From Lethocerus indicus (taxonomy: Eukaryota; Arthropoda; Insecta; Hemiptera; Belostomatidae), in contig JACDQD010000003.1 of assembly GCA_019843655.1 (NCBI GenBank), forward strand, positions 1,363,346 through 1,427,345: DNA of 64,000 nucleotides, in the 5' to 3' direction. Numbering within the stretch: the stretch's first letter is position 1; every line of letters starts with the position of its first letter. Positions 1-11,626 of the stretch are shown in pieces. Under the pieces are notes generated by a model. That model had not been told where the DNA came from. It made no database searches and was given only the letters and a program-made list of their open reading frames with translations. A program made the position numbers and the translations under genes.

Positions 1-1508
1 TATTCGATCCAGACCCACCGGTGGTTCCAAATCGCACCGCTTGGGGCGTTGGAACCCGGCCTACAATAACACTTAACTTCTCGACCTATTTCTGCGTTGA
101 AAAACTAGTTTTGAACCCGTTTCCTGAATTGAAAAACTACTTTTCACCCCGGTTTTTACCTTGAACAGCAACATTTAACCACTTAACGCGAAAATTTTTT
201 GAAAAAACCGGCCAAAAAAAAAAAAATTAAAAAAAAATACACTTTAGAACATTGTCTTGGCAAAAAAAATACAAAATTAATCCAAATATTTATTTTAATT
301 TTGGATTTTGATTTTCGGAAAGCGGTTCAGAAGAATTTTATTGCCGCTCCTGGATCAACTTATATTTCGGTGGACAATTTTGATATACCGCGCTTTCGTT
401 CCACGGAAAAAGGCTATATTTTATTCTCGAATAAATAAGTGTTGTAGCTTACAATCCTGCGTAAATGATAAATATCGATAAAACGATTTTTTTTTCTTAG
501 CTTTCGCATTGTTATTTTCAATTCTCAGATTATATTCGTTCAGTTTTATGCGTTCAAAAACAACTTTTCAAACCGCATTTCGCGTTGAAAAAACCCGGTT
601 TCCGGACCGACAGTATAGGCGTCGAAAAACCATTTTATGAGTCGGAAAAAACCTGTTGAAACTTCGTTTCAGCCTTGAAAATCTTTTTGAACCCGCTTTT
701 CAGCCCCGAAACTGGCGATGAAAAGCCAGTTATTCGGTATTTTTCAGCCCAGTTTTCGTGTTGAGTGACCGATCCTGCCGTTGGCCTAAGCCGAAATTCA
801 AGGTCTTGGCGCGTCAAGGTCGTTGAAAAATATAGTGTTTTGTGTAATTTTGAAAAAATTTATTCCCCTTTAAGCTGTTTCACTTTCCGATTTTCCGACA
901 AATAAACTTCGTCACCGTATCGTACTCCTTGGACGCTACGTCTGAATGGGACTGCGATGAATCACGTGGCAGGCGTTTCGCGGCCTTTGGCGGGACGATC
1001 GACGACTATTAATTATGAATTGCAAGTGACTGTCGAGGCCGGAATTGCACCGCTAATGGGGTCATGAGCAATGGGGATGAGGGGGGCCCATTGCCTCATG
1101 GGCAATGTCAAGGTTCATGGGCCCGTAGCCCATTCTCGTTACCGCTACTGATGACACGTACATCCTGAGGTCGCCCCCAACGGAGGGCAGCGACTCGTGT
1201 CCGATATGAAAAAAAATATCTCTCATTGAGGAAAAAAACGAAATTTTTACCGATTTTCCTTCGCTTGAAAATTGTTACTAAAACGTATCCTCCTATTGGC
1301 ACACAATATTGCCTCTGTTACTACTGCTCTCCTTCACAGGCTTTCTCGTAAATTGAGCCTTTAAAATTATATAATACAATAGAGAACGACAGACAAAGTG
1401 AGGGAGAGAGAGAGAGAGAGAGAAATCACTAAACTCGGGTGATTCGTGGGTCTATGTAATACCATCTTACCTCAGAGGAGGTGATATCATGTACTTTACC
1501 TGAGCCAC

Positions 1509-1509
<1 letters not shown>
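1..1509. other. No gene recognised; diverged short repeats
   Basis: I see no gene here. At about 85-190 and 540-735 a loose motif recurs every 30-35 bases: a TTGAAAAAC-like start followed by TTTT and then AACCC or CCCCG. It looks like an old, decayed tandem array. A short (GA)n tract lies at about 1396-1424. Open frames in the stretch are short and have no recognisable domain. Confidence 0.5.

Positions 1510-1556
<47 letters not shown>
1510..1556. repeat. (TA)n microsatellite abutting FB1 copy A
   Basis: A pure TA dinucleotide tract that ends directly at the outer edge of the first FB1 element. The consensus FB1 outer edge there reads ATACCGTAG, itself TA-bearing. Confidence 0.9.
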
Positions 1557-1560
<4 letters not shown>

Positions 1561-2035
1561 AGGATTGTGGTGTTTTAGTCTCCTCTCGCTGGTTTGGTCT
1601 TTTGCCAGACCGGTTTCGGCCGCTCGCCATCTTCAGTAGCGCTGTTTCAGTCACTGTTGGCACTTTGGATGTCTTACAGGTCATCCTCACTGCACTGTCA
1701 CTATCAATTGTACTGTGGTGTTTGTCAATAACACAATAACAAGATACTCAGTATATATAAGTTAGACTATCCCGGTCGAAAAGAGAGTTTTTAAAAAATG
1801 ATAAATTTTATTGCACAGAAAAATAATAGCTACAAGCACACGCACTCAATCAAAGACAAGACTCGACTGCCGGGCTCTGCCCGGCTCCTCATATATAAAG
1901 GTTGTTCTGACAAAGGGCTTTGCCAAATCTATAGTTGTTTATGTTTATCTTTCCAATTCCTTTTGGGCTCCTAGCCTTCTCTTACTGTTTATGTTTATCT
2001 TTCTAATACCTTTTGGGCTGCTAGCCCTCTCTTAA

Positions 2036-2098
<63 letters not shown>

Positions 2099-2296
2099 GA
2101 CAAACTGACAAGTACGCAGTACAAGTGACAGTGACAGTGCAGTGAGGATGCCCAGAAAACATCCAAAGTGTCAAAAGACATTACTAACACAGCGCTACTG
2201 AAGACGGCGAGCGGCCGAAACAGGTCTAGCAAAAGATGAGACCAAACCGGCGAGAGGAGACAGAAACACACGAAATCTGCGGTATAATAACAGGTC
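1557..2296 (+). mobile_element. FB1 foldback element, copy A (with 300-bp loop)
   Basis: The left arm (about 1557-1725) carries the CTAGACCGGTTTCGGCCGC-like core and the CATCTTCAGTAGCG segment (here with CCAGACCGG). The right arm (about 2096-2296) carries the inverse. The arms are separated by an unrelated loop and by a (TA)n tract at 2039-2095. The right arm holds the hammerhead-like core (GCTA, CTGAAGA, GAAA). No coding sequence is present, so the element is non-autonomous. Confidence 0.75.
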
Positions 2297-2799
2297 TACA
2301 AATACTGTCGGTCAAATCCGCAATTACTTTGGGCCCTTATTCTGTTTTGAAAAGCTCGTGCGAAACGGGAGTTGAGGGAGTTGTGAAGGGGGGAAAAGTG
2401 GAAAAGGGAAATGCCGCGACTGAGAGACGAGAAAACTTACAGACCGCTGTGAATCGATTCATTCGGCGGGGTGTTGACACAATTTACAACGCTCGACAAT
2501 AATGTCTGCCTTTGAACTTTCTTGAGACGATTTTTTTTGGCCCTCTCGCTCTTGGAAATCGGGAAGAGATCAGCCGAAGCCGAACCGGGAATGTTCCGGT
2601 GTGACCGGTGACATTTAATGACGGCCTGGAGAAAGACCGAGAAGCGGAGTGTCACCCGTCACCAATCTTGTAAACAATAAAGTGAAATTTCACCGACCCT
2701 TTCAACTCTAATTGATATAATCCTATTAAAGGATCACACCGGCCCAACCACCACAAAATCCGAAGACAAACACAACCCCCAATAACAATAACAGAACAC
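2297..2799. other. No feature seen
   Basis: Unique-looking sequence with short open frames on both strands. None has a recognisable domain or good splice context. Confidence 0.4.
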
Positions 2800-3047
2800 A
2801 TATAATATATATAAACGACTGACATACTGACAAACACTACAGTACATGTGAAAGTGACAGTGCAGCAGTGAGGATGCCCAAGAGAACATCCAAAGTGCTT
2901 AACAGTGACTGACACACAGCGCTACTGAAGATGGCGAGCGGCCGACAAACCGGTCTAGCAAAAGACCAAACCGGCGAGAGGAGGACAGAAACATCACGAA
3001 CCTACGGTATATTCCAACCCCTCGGAGACCACAAAACAGGTATATTA
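2800..3047 (+). mobile_element. FB1 element, copy B (right arm plus tail)
   Basis: A right arm with the sense core GCTACTGAAGATGGCGAGCG, followed by the family tail (CCAACCCCTCGGAGACC, then CAAAACAGGTATATTAA). The left arm is missing, so this is a truncated copy. It is preceded by a degenerate TA-rich stretch where other copies have (TA)n. Confidence 0.75.
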
Positions 3048-3182
3048 ATCTAATGGATCGCTTAAAGATTGTGGGATGGACCTCGGTCAGCGGGAGTTGA
3101 ACGGCTAACGAAGGTGTATATTTTTTTATTAATCTATTTATATTCTATTTCCGCCAAAATGTTACTACACTTCAGTTTTTTC

Positions 3183-3185
<3 letters not shown>

Positions 3186-3237
<52 letters not shown>
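3186..3237. repeat. (TA)n microsatellite
   Basis: A pure TA tract of about 50 bp between FB1 copies B and C. It is not inside a recognisable arm. Confidence 0.9.
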
Positions 3238-3240
<3 letters not shown>

Positions 3241-3317
3241 TTTATTGAGCTAAAATTGAAGTAGGACAAAAATGGTCTGAAAATAATAAATCAAATTCTT
3301 ATTTATTCCTGTTGTCT

Positions 3318-3331
3318 TATTTAATAATAGT
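3318..3331. repeat. Left target-site duplication of FB1 copy C (14 bp)
   Basis: TATTTAATAATAGT here is identical to 3577-3590 on the other side of copy C. It is the clearest short direct repeat supporting a transposition event. Confidence 0.7.
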
Positions 3332-3576
3332 TTAACATACTTGTTTTGTGGTCTGCGAGGGGTTGGAATACCGTAGATTTGTTGTGTTTCTTTCTCCTCT
3401 CTCGCCGGTTTGGTCTTTTGCTAGACCGGTTTCGGCCGCTCGCCATCATCAGTAGCGGTGTGTACATCCAAACTAGTGACTAACACCGCTACTGAAGATG
3501 GGGCGAGCGGCCGAAACCGGTTTTAGCAAAAGACCGAACCGTCGAGAGAGGAGACAGAAATACAACAAATCTACGG
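3332..3576 (-). mobile_element. FB1 element, copy C (compact palindrome, complete)
   Basis: The most compact full copy. On the + strand it starts with the tail complement (TTAACATACTTGTTTTGTGG), then the antisense arm, a loop of about 35 bp, the sense arm, and CTACGG. It is flanked by a 14-bp perfect direct repeat (3318-3331 and 3577-3590). Only one end carries the TTAACATACC tail, so the element is directional although its middle is palindromic. No ORF of its own. Confidence 0.85.
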
Positions 3577-3590
3577 TATTTAATAATAGT

Positions 3591-3967
3591 GAAATAAATT
3601 CCGAGCACTAACTTCCGGTAGGTTCGCGTAAGACTCTGCTATTCCGGTATTTCTATTGTATTGGGAAACCAGAAAAATGGGATAGTATTTTATTTATCTT
3701 TAATTGGACACGGAATTGGAGACAGAATTTAGAGTGGATACGAAAAAACAAATTAGTGAAACTGCCGCTGAGTCGTTCAAAAATCGTAGCACGAAAAAAG
3801 ACGAAACTGTGCGTTCACAAACTTCCGGTTCATTGTTGAAGTTACGCCAGATTTTGTTTTTCCATCCAATAACTGTTTTCTAGCGGTTTTTCGCTCTTCT
3901 ATTCGCTCCGCCGGCAGTTTCGAAGGAAATAATAAATATCACCCCGAAACCTGAATTGAATTTAATT
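3591..3967. other. No feature seen
   Basis: AT-rich sequence without a recognisable gene or repeat. Confidence 0.4.
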
Positions 3968-4187
3968 ATTAGGGGTACCCAAAAGTAATCAACATTTTGA
4001 CTTTGGAATTCATTTTATTTTGCTAAAAAAGAAATATCAATTATTAATCTACTATATATTCACCGATATTGTCGACAACTCTCCGGCCATTTTTCCGGCA
4101 AATTTTCGATTCCCTCTCTTGAGGAACTCCTCAAGAGTCCAAAATACATTTGATCAAATTGTCGATTACTTTTGGCTACACCTAATA
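3968..4187 (+). mobile_element. Mariner-type MITE, copy 1
   Basis: A non-autonomous element of about 220 bp bounded by TIRs: GGGGTACCCAAAAGTAAT on the left, and on the right the inverse ending in CTACACCTAATA. The TA at both edges fits the TA target duplication of the Tc1/mariner superfamily. Internal landmarks shared by all copies are GAATTCATTTTATTTTGC and an imperfect palindrome CTTGAGGAACTCCTCAAG. Confidence 0.85.
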
Positions 4188-4910
4188 CACACGGCTAGCT
4201 TGTATTTAAACAAAAAAAATATATATATAATAAAATAAATACCGACCTACGTGTCCCGCTCGAAAATTCGATACCATTAGAGCCCGGCAGGCAAATGGGA
4301 TCCGAAACCGGTTGTCGGACGGGTAATCGAGTTTTGCTCGTTTGTTTCGAATTCGGGACAATATCGGTCTCGACAACGTCCAATGAACAATTCATTATAC
4401 ATCGTTTTTTTCATATTCTGCAAATATAAAACTGACAGTTTCGGGCGGCGAAAAAAGCCCGAGGAAAAATGAAATAGACCGCCGTCAATTCGGTCTAGAC
4501 CAGCCTGTTTTCCAGATCGCTTCGCTGGGGGAGTCGTAATAGATAATGACATTATTTATTTATCGCTACGGTCACGCCCTATTTATTTATTTACAGCCAT
4601 TTATCAGGTCGCATTTTCATCTGAGTTACAGAACGGCTTTTTAATTACCTCTTATTAATCGGTGACCGTATATGCAGAAAACCCTTTTCTTTGTTTATGA
4701 AAATTGAGTTTCACTAGGAAAAACCCTACTTGTAATGTTTCAAAAGATTTCAAAGTCTCGATCGGAATTCGGTCAATTCTGTCGGCCCTCGAGAACGCCC
4801 ATTGTGGGTCTAGGCCGTCGAATAGCCTTTCACGCGACAACATATCAGATATCGTATCACCTCCTTCATATCAGTTGGTTTCGGCCCAACGTAAATTCCT
4901 CGTGTGACTC
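4188..4910. other. No feature seen
   Basis: No gene or repeat family was recognised between MITE copy 1 and the FB1 arms at 4.9 kb. Confidence 0.4.
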
Positions 4911-5127
4911 GGAACACCGCTACCGAAGAGGATGGCGAACGGCCGAAACCGACCGTCCGGCAGAAGGCCGAACCGGCGAGAGGAACGAATGATGGAGGAC
5001 GCGAAATCTACCCTATCGAAATTATTTATGCGACTCACGCCGCTACTGAAGACGGCGAGCGGCTGAAACCGCAAAAGACCAGACGAGCGAGAGGAGACAG
5101 AAGAACACGAAATGTACGGTAAAAAAT
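4911..5127 (+). mobile_element. FB1 remnants, two tandem sense arms (copy D)
   Basis: Two successive right-arm fragments in direct order (about 4911-5015 and 5033-5127). Each has the CTGAAGA- or CCGAAGA-like core, GGCGA(G/A)CGGC and a GAAACC block, followed by the AGAGGA..ACAGAA..CGAAATCTAC/TGTAC end. No matching left arms are visible. This is the only place with tandem rather than inverted arms. Confidence 0.6.
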
Positions 5128-6318
5128 GCAGCAAGGCCCGTTGGCCGGAATGCATGTATAAATCAATATTTGGCGACTGTTTCTTTTATTATTATTATTA
5201 TTTTACATATACAAGTATGACGTCTTTTGTGGAAAGGTTGAATCTGTATTTTTTCACGAGTTTGAGGGACGAGATTGAGATATGTACGAATCATGGAATG
5301 CGGAAAGAATATTTTGAAATAGATACGTCACGATATCGAATGTAACATTTATCGATATATAATCTCGCCTATTAGGTTATCAGTGGGGGAGGGGGGGGGC
5401 CTATTCTGCATTTTAACAATTTTTTATTTGTAAAAGCGATTCGGGAACAAACTCGGGCGATCGAGACAATCGTACGATGAACAGCGAAGTCTACAGAATT
5501 AAACAGTTAATACGATATTTGAAACATTTGTAAAAATTAAAATATACAACACGTTCCGTGGCGTGGCGCCATGTCTTCAGTACCACTTTCAGGGATGTCA
5601 TCCACGCTTCATGTGCCAACGACAATATAGGATTATTTTTTTTTTGGACTCGTCTCTTCGCCTATTCGAACGAAATTATAATTTGCTCGGCTCATGACTT
5701 GCGGGACTTTTTACTGAAAATAATACGCCCCCCCACCCAAAATACCCCTAGGGCATTTCATTCGTAACCGACCGTACTGAATGATAAACTACGCCCCAGA
5801 GGACGACGCCTCTTCCGTCCGACCTTGGCCCCTGTCGTGCGGCGTTCCACAATTGGCCCCGTTATATTATTCCTCTCCTTCGTCCTTCCAGAGGCGGAGA
5901 TTATAGAGGAATTGTCGCGGGAAATGTGTAAGTAACAGCGGCAGTAACATTCGTCCGGGGAGGGGGGAATGCGATATGACAACAGTAACACCGCACTGCA
6001 AAAATTTTGCTACTGCATTTAGCAATACCTTTACTGATTATCAATGTGTGAAAGTTAACGAAACGTTGAATATGAGACGTTAATAAAATTAAAACTTCAA
6101 ACAAATCAAACTGCAAGTATTTTTTGCAGCTATTTTCGTACAGAAGTTCATATTGAACACTCCCTAAGTCCGATCTCAACTGCCGACTTCACTTCTCAAG
6201 CACGACTTCAATCTTATGTTTGATGTCAATGTGATCTTTGATCTTAAGAGCGGCTTTTAAGAGCTTCGATTTTCAATTTTAATTAATGTTAGTCTAATTT
6301 TAACTAATTTTAATTAAT
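5128..6318. other. No gene recognised
   Basis: A short (ATT)n run at about 5189-5203 and a G run at about 5385-5398. Frames are short and unrecognised. Confidence 0.4.
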
Positions 6319-6403
6319 GTGGTCTGCGAGGGGTTGGAATACCGTAGGGGTTGGATTTCGTGTGTTTCTGTCTCCTCTGTACTGTGGTGGTTGTCTGTTT
6401 GTC

Positions 6404-6469
<66 letters not shown>

Positions 6470-6646
6470 CTTGTGTCTTTGGGAATGTTGTTTGTCTTCA
6501 TACTACAAATGACAATGACAGTGACAGTGCTAGTGAGGATGACCAGTATAACATCCAAAGTGCCAAAAGTGACTAACACCGCTACTGAAGATGGCGAGCG
6601 GCCGAAACCAGCGAGAGGAGGAAGCAAACACACGAAATCTACGGTA
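6319..6646 (-). mobile_element. FB1 element, copy E, with central (TA)n
   Basis: Begins with GTGGTCTGCGAGGGGTTGG (tail complement), then TACCGTAG and the CGTGTGTTTCTGTCTCCTCT block. A shortened left arm leads to GTGGTGGTTGTCTG and a (TA)n tract (about 6406-6465). The sense arm follows, with CTACTGAAGATGGCGAGCGG and the ACGAAATCTACGGTA end. The long frames through it are TA-repeat artefacts. Confidence 0.8.
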
Positions 6647-6889
6647 TCAATTTTAACCTGAACTTTTTTGAACTTGATTCCGCTCTTCAAAAAACACCAG
6701 CTCACTGTTTTTGAAGAGAGGTCGCACTAATTTCCTGTTGGCGTGCAGTCACGGTCGAAATGCCAAACGTGTGGAACTGGTTAATAGTGCAACGACACTA
6801 ATATTCCCGCACTGATTCTCCCCCACGGATTCATAAAAATTCGCGTATTAATTGTCCGTGTACTAAAGTACGGTCTGAGAAACACAAGA

Positions 6890-7080
6890 AATCGCCAGAC
6901 CGGTTTCGGCCCCATCTTCAGTAGTCACTTTGTCACTTACACAGTGTGTACAAGTGACAGTGACAGTGCGAGTATCCAACGTGCCGGTCCAGCAAAAGAC
7001 CAAACCAGGCGATAGGGACAGAGAAGATGCACGAAATCCACGGTATTATTCCAACCCCTCGCAGACAACAAAACAGTTAT
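6890..7080 (+). mobile_element. FB1 element, copy F (shortened arms)
   Basis: A compact, degraded copy: left CCAGACCGGTTTCGGCC and CATCTTCAGTAG, a centre with CACTT/AAGTG complementarity, a right arm with internal deletion (the core GAAA segment is lost), and the tail TTCCAACCCCTCGCAGAC. Confidence 0.65.
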
Positions 7081-8030
7081 ATTCTAAGCCAGGATTTTAA
7101 AACTTCCCCCTAATGACTCGCAGGCCGAAAACTCAGAACAGACAATAGCCGGGAGTGGGCAGGTGGAAACGTTCGTCTATTCGTTATTATATAACTTGGC
7201 GGAAGGAAAATATCGAACTGTCCTGGGGAGGATAACCCCCCGGGGACTGGTTGTGCGCCGGTTGCGAAACGCCGAAGAGTTGTGGGAATCTGAAAATGAA
7301 AAGTTGAAAACAATGGGGCGAATGATAGTTCGATTCGCGTTAAAACTGGGTCACCCTGGGGGTGGGGGCGGGGGCGTTTGTTCTTCCAGCTGTGTACAGG
7401 AACAGGATACTCGGAATAGATAGACAGCAATTATGTCCGCCCGTTACGTTCGCAACGCGGAGGAACGTTGGGTACGGAAATCATTTTCAAGCGCCGAGAA
7501 CGCACAGAATCGGACGCTCGCCACCGTCAGTAGCAGTGTGTTAGTCACTTTGGAAGCTTTCTGGGCCTTCCTCTTTGCGCCGTCACTATTACACTTCGAC
7601 GTCCTGTTTGTAGTCATAGAAAAATAAAGTTATTTGTATTTCTACTCCTTAGTACTTGGTAGAGGCTTCAGATCAGAGGGGAGGGGGGCGGAATGACCGT
7701 CCGCCACCGATTGGTCATCCGCCACGTGCGACACCCGGACTAATTTCGTCCTGTGGACGGACAAGATAATGCCCGCAGTTTTCATTCAAGGCGCCCACTT
7801 TCGAGCGCCGTTTTTCACTTTCCAACCGACCCCCATAATACGATATAATGTCGACAGAACGCTACGACGCCCCGTTGAAGAGTTATTTTTTTTTTAATCA
7901 ATTACTTTAATATTTCCTATTTGACTACATAAACTTTAATACACGTCCCTGTTTATGCAGATTTTATACAAAGTGCGTGTCGGTTTATCGAGTTTCGTAT
8001 GTACAAACTAATAAAACGCTTGTTTCAACA
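7081..8030. other. No gene recognised; very degraded FB1-like bits at about 7508-7612
   Basis: CTCGCCACCGTCAGTAGCAG and TTAGTCACTTTGGA at 7508-7552 resemble a decayed FB1 left arm. The open frames at 7.1-7.6 kb overlap on both strands and show no domain. Confidence 0.35.
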
Positions 8031-8330
8031 ATACCGTAGATTTCGTGTGTTTCTGTCTCGTCGGTCTGATCTTTCGCTAGACCGGTCAGTTGCCATCTTC
8101 AGTCATTTTGGCACTTTTGGCCGTTTTCTGGTCACCCTCACTGCACTGTCACTGTCACTTATAATACAGTGTAGACCCCTCGCAGACCACAAAAAATGGT
8201 CTAGCTCACTGAACTGTAGGTTTGTGGTGTTTCCGTCTCCTCTCTCGCCGGTTTGGTCTTTGCCAGACCGGTTTCGGCCGCTCGCCATCTTCAGTAGCGC
8301 TGTGTTAGTCACTGTCGGCACTTTGGACTA
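8031..8330. mobile_element. FB1 elements, two left arms (copy H)
   Basis: Two antisense arms in the same direction (about 8031-8155 and 8216-8330), separated by CCCCTCGCAGACCACAAAA, which is the family tail. This looks like one element ending and another starting, or a nested insertion. Confidence 0.65.
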
Positions 8331-8658
8331 AGAGAGAATGCTAACACTAACTTCCTAAATTAGGTTTTATATGAAAAGCCCAGATAAACTCAGCCAATAA
8401 AATCAAACCATCTTGAAAATGCTATATAACTCTTCCAGTGGAAGGCCCCACTTCCTACTTAAGAACCTTTCCTGTAATCCGGTCGTACTTAATTTTCGAA
8501 ATATTTATTAGGCGACGGAAATGAAAAAATGTTCACCCGCAGACGCTTGCCGTTTTTCGAAATAATCTTCACGGACTCGATTCGGAAATTCGGAATAAGA
8601 GTCGTTAGTTTTAGTCTTGAGAGGAACTGAGAGGAAAAAGCCTACGGTGTTTTTATCA
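8331..8658. other. No feature seen
   Basis: Unrecognised sequence between two FB1 copies. Confidence 0.4.
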
Positions 8659-9064
8659 CCGTAGATTTGTTGTGTTTCTGTCTTTCTTCGCTGGTTCTGT
8701 TCTTTTGCTAGACCGGTTTCGGCGGCTCGCCATCTTCAGTAGCGGTGTTAATGTCACTGTCGGCACTTTGGATATTTTTCAGGCACTGTCACTGTCACTT
8801 GTACTGTGGTGGTTGTCACTACGTATAACTCGAATAAGACAAACAGATCCCCCAAAAACACAATAAAAAGATACATATAAATATACGACAGACAACCGCC
8901 ACAGTACAGGTGACAGCGACAGTGCAGTGGGGATGCCCGGAAACCGCTACTGAAGATGGCGAGCGGCCGAAACCGGTCTAGAAAAAGAACAGAACCAGCG
9001 AAGTAAGACAGAAACACGAAAACTACGGTATTCCATCCCCTCGGAGACCACAAAATAGGTATGT
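8659..9064 (+). mobile_element. FB1 element, copy I (near full length)
   Basis: Left edge CCGTAGATTTGTTGTG, left arm, CACTGTCACTTGTACTG, a loop with degenerate TA-rich sequence, then the mirror order ending in GGTATGTTAAAC at about 9064. The right-arm hammerhead-like core is present, but its stem I partner has decayed (TAGA for TAGC). Confidence 0.8.
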
Positions 9065-10579
9065 TAAACTAGACGTTTTGATGATTGAGCGTTAACCGGT
9101 TCGTATTCAACTATTTAGAGTATTAATTTCTAAAAAAAATTGTATCGCCGACTTAAAATAAGCACCGTTTAACAATGGGACGTTAAATGATGAATTCACA
9201 GCGCGTATTCATGCGGCGCTGTTTGTTTTCTTCGATTGACCGCCTGTTATAATGGTATAACCTTGGTAGCGGATTTCGGTATAATTTTTAATTACTTACC
9301 CCGGGGCCCAGTCCGACCCTCGGGCGTATCTCCCATTTGCGTTCCAAATACTAAATAGGCCGGCAACCTTCTGGTCACCAATGTCGAAGACGTGAGAAAG
9401 AGTGAGAGAGTCCCCGAGGTCATCCCCATACCGTGTATGGTACTTCCTTCCGACTGTCGGAAACGGACTTCTCAGTGTCCACCTCGGGGTTAACGACGGA
9501 TTCGTGTTAAATGGAAAAAAAGACCTTCAAAGACCGTTCGGTAGTAAGATCTTGAAACCTATCACGGCGCCGGTCGTACATCTCCGTGTTGAGATATACA
9601 ACTGGAAAACAGGAGAAAATAGTGTTAAACACTGTTGTATAGGACTAGAAACTGTGTATAGACTGCCTGTATAACCCTAATGAAATTATTTTATTCTGCC
9701 TCGCTGTCGAAATATCTAGGTTTCTCTTCGGGCTCTGTCGACATTAAATATCCTAATCAGTAACAATTCTGTGATGGAAATACCCATCGAAGTAATCATT
9801 ACCACCAATACATTAATCAGTTAATATATTAAGCGCTGAAAAAGCACTTTTTAACCCGTTTTTGCCGATATGTTCGGAGCTTAATTTTAGACACAATCAG
9901 TTGGGCAGTTTGGGGGGAGGGGGAGCAAAAAGCTGAATTGACAGACCGGTTTAAAAGCAAAACCCGTCTACAGTCTACACCCACGAGCGCCCACAACGGA
10001 GGGCGGAAATCTGTCTGGTGAAAGACCAAATCGAGACGCAAGAGCCATAATTAAGTTTGGTAATCGTAAAAACCAACACTGTTATCTCGGGAGGAAGTGC
10101 CGGTCTGCGAGGGACGTGCTACGTGCTGCGAAGGCCATCTTTTAAAATTATCCAACGTTTGGAAATCTTTGGAATAATTGTAAGTATTGCTTAATATTTC
10201 AGTGTTTAAAAAGCGTAATCGGCTGTCATCAACTCCTGCGTCCGTTCACAGTATTGACATATTATAACCGTGAGAGCCGTTTTTTGTTTGCTTTCCTTTT
10301 TGCTTGCTTTTCAGTCCTTGATGAAGCTTTGCCGTCTGTCGTATATTTGCCCAAGATGTTAGACGTTAATTAGCTGTACTCCCGTAAAACGGCCGACCTT
10401 CCGAACACCCATTTGTCGGACCACCGACTCCGACTTCCGCGACCTGACTATTATCTCTATCACTATCCGAACGCGTTAACGACCCTCTATTGAAGAAACC
10501 GGGCAATCCGGAGAATCCAATCTGTTTCGGGATAAACCGACATAAAACCTGCTATTCAGTTGGCATATTGCAATATTAT
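9065..10579. other. No gene recognised
   Basis: Several 70-90 codon frames exist on both strands, but none shows a domain, signal peptide or splice context that I recognise. Confidence 0.4.
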
Positions 10580-10872
10580 TGTAGTTTTCTTGTGATTCCG
10601 TCTCCTCTCGCCGGTTTGGTCTTTTGCTAGACCGGTTTCGGCCGCTCGCCATCTTCAGTAGCGCTGTGTTAGTTACTTTTGGCACTTTGGATGTTTTTTG
10701 GGGGTATCCCCACTGCACTGTACTAGTGACAGTGCAAGTGCACTGAGGATGCCCGAAAAACGTCCAAAGTGCCAATAGTGACTGAAACCGGTAGTGAAGA
10801 CGGCGAGCGGCCGAAACCGGTCTAGCTAAAGGCGAAACCGGCGAGAGGAGGCGAAAGAACGTGAAACCTAAG
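10580..10872. mobile_element. FB1 element, copy J
   Basis: Both arms present: antisense from GTCTCCTCTCGCCGGTTTGG, and sense with AGACGGCGAGCGGCCGAAAC and TCTAGC. Its right half belongs to an inverted duplication shared with copy L near 15.4-15.7 kb. Confidence 0.75.
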
Positions 10873-11068
10873 ATATATATCCTTGTTTTCTAGTCCAAGT
10901 TACAACCAGAATAATGAACTGAAGAAAATATCTATTACTAATAATAAACCGGGTGCAGGCGTTTGAAATTATACCTTATGCCCGAGAACGTTCAACAGCC
11001 GAATGTTTGTATGGGGCCGACCGGCCGCAAAAAAATGCCAAAAAAAAAAATGAAAAACAAAATGAAAC
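10735..11068 (+). repeat. Inverted duplication, arm 1 (partner 15,425-15,725)
   Basis: A segment of about 300 bp covers the right arm of FB1 copy J plus flank: AATAATGAACTGAAGAAAAT, then GCAGGCGTTTGAAATTATAC, then GAGAACGTTCAACAGCCGAA. The same order is found reversed at 15.4-15.7 kb. The shared flank outside FB1 means a duplication larger than the element. Confidence 0.8.
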
Positions 11069-11069
11069 T

Positions 11070-11252
11070 GTCACTTGTACTGTCAACAGTTTTGGGGGGA
11101 TGTTGGTTTGTGTTAACCGGCTTAAGTATTTGTCGGATTGGTGGTCGGAAAGTGACCGCTACTAAAGACCAAACCGGCGAGAAGAGACAGAAACGGACGG
11201 GAATCTACGCTATTCCAACCCCTCGAAGACCGCAAGACAAGGTATTCTAAAC
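11070..11252 (+). mobile_element. FB1 element, copy K (partial, with tail)
   Basis: Degraded left part (TGTCACTTGTACTG), a shortened sense arm (ACCGCTACTAAAGACCAAAC, core lost by deletion) and the tail CCAACCCCTCGAAGACC, ending in GGTATTCTAAAC. Confidence 0.6.
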
Positions 11253-11312
11253 TAATAATATTATTCAATGTCTAGAACAGAAATGTGCCGATGAAAAATT
11301 CTTTTTCATGTT

Positions 11313-11576
11313 TTGGCCGGATTGTTTCCTGAGGAGACTAGGGCTGAAATTAGGGTACGACAGCGGCGTATACCGCCGGGTCCGACGGTAACGAAAGTGA
11401 AGGTACCACCGTCGTCGTCGGCGGCGGCGGCGGCGGTGGTGGTGGATGATGGCAGTGGTAGTGGTAGCGGTGGTAGTGGTGGTAGTGGTAATTCCGGTGG
11501 TGGTGGTGGGACCGGCTCATATGGCCGGGTGGAGGACCGACGGCGGTCAGTGAAAGTTACCATCTCGTCCGAGTGA
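11313..11576 (+). other. GC-rich open frame with Gly/Ser runs, unrecognised
   Basis: An 87-codon open frame from an ATG at 11313. It encodes an Ala/Val run and then a Gly-Ser run, produced by GCG and GGT trinucleotide repeats. The composition is unlike its AT-rich surroundings. It may be the 5' untranslated part of an exon leading to the signal-peptide-like ORF just downstream, or a trinucleotide expansion. No domain is visible. Confidence 0.25.
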
Positions 11577-11626
11577 CCATCATCACCCTACAACACAACC
11601 CTACGACACTACCGCCCTTGGCCGTC

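Noticed and set aside
3340..3576. FB1 as an ordinary TA-duplicating MITE
   Set aside because: The flanking duplications are 12-15 bp, and only one end carries the tail, so a simple TIR/TA model does not fit.
6310..6705. 131-codon open frame on the - strand with (YI)n
   Set aside because: It is created by the (TA)n tract inside FB1 copy E. The same happens at 2.0, 16.6 and 22.6 kb.
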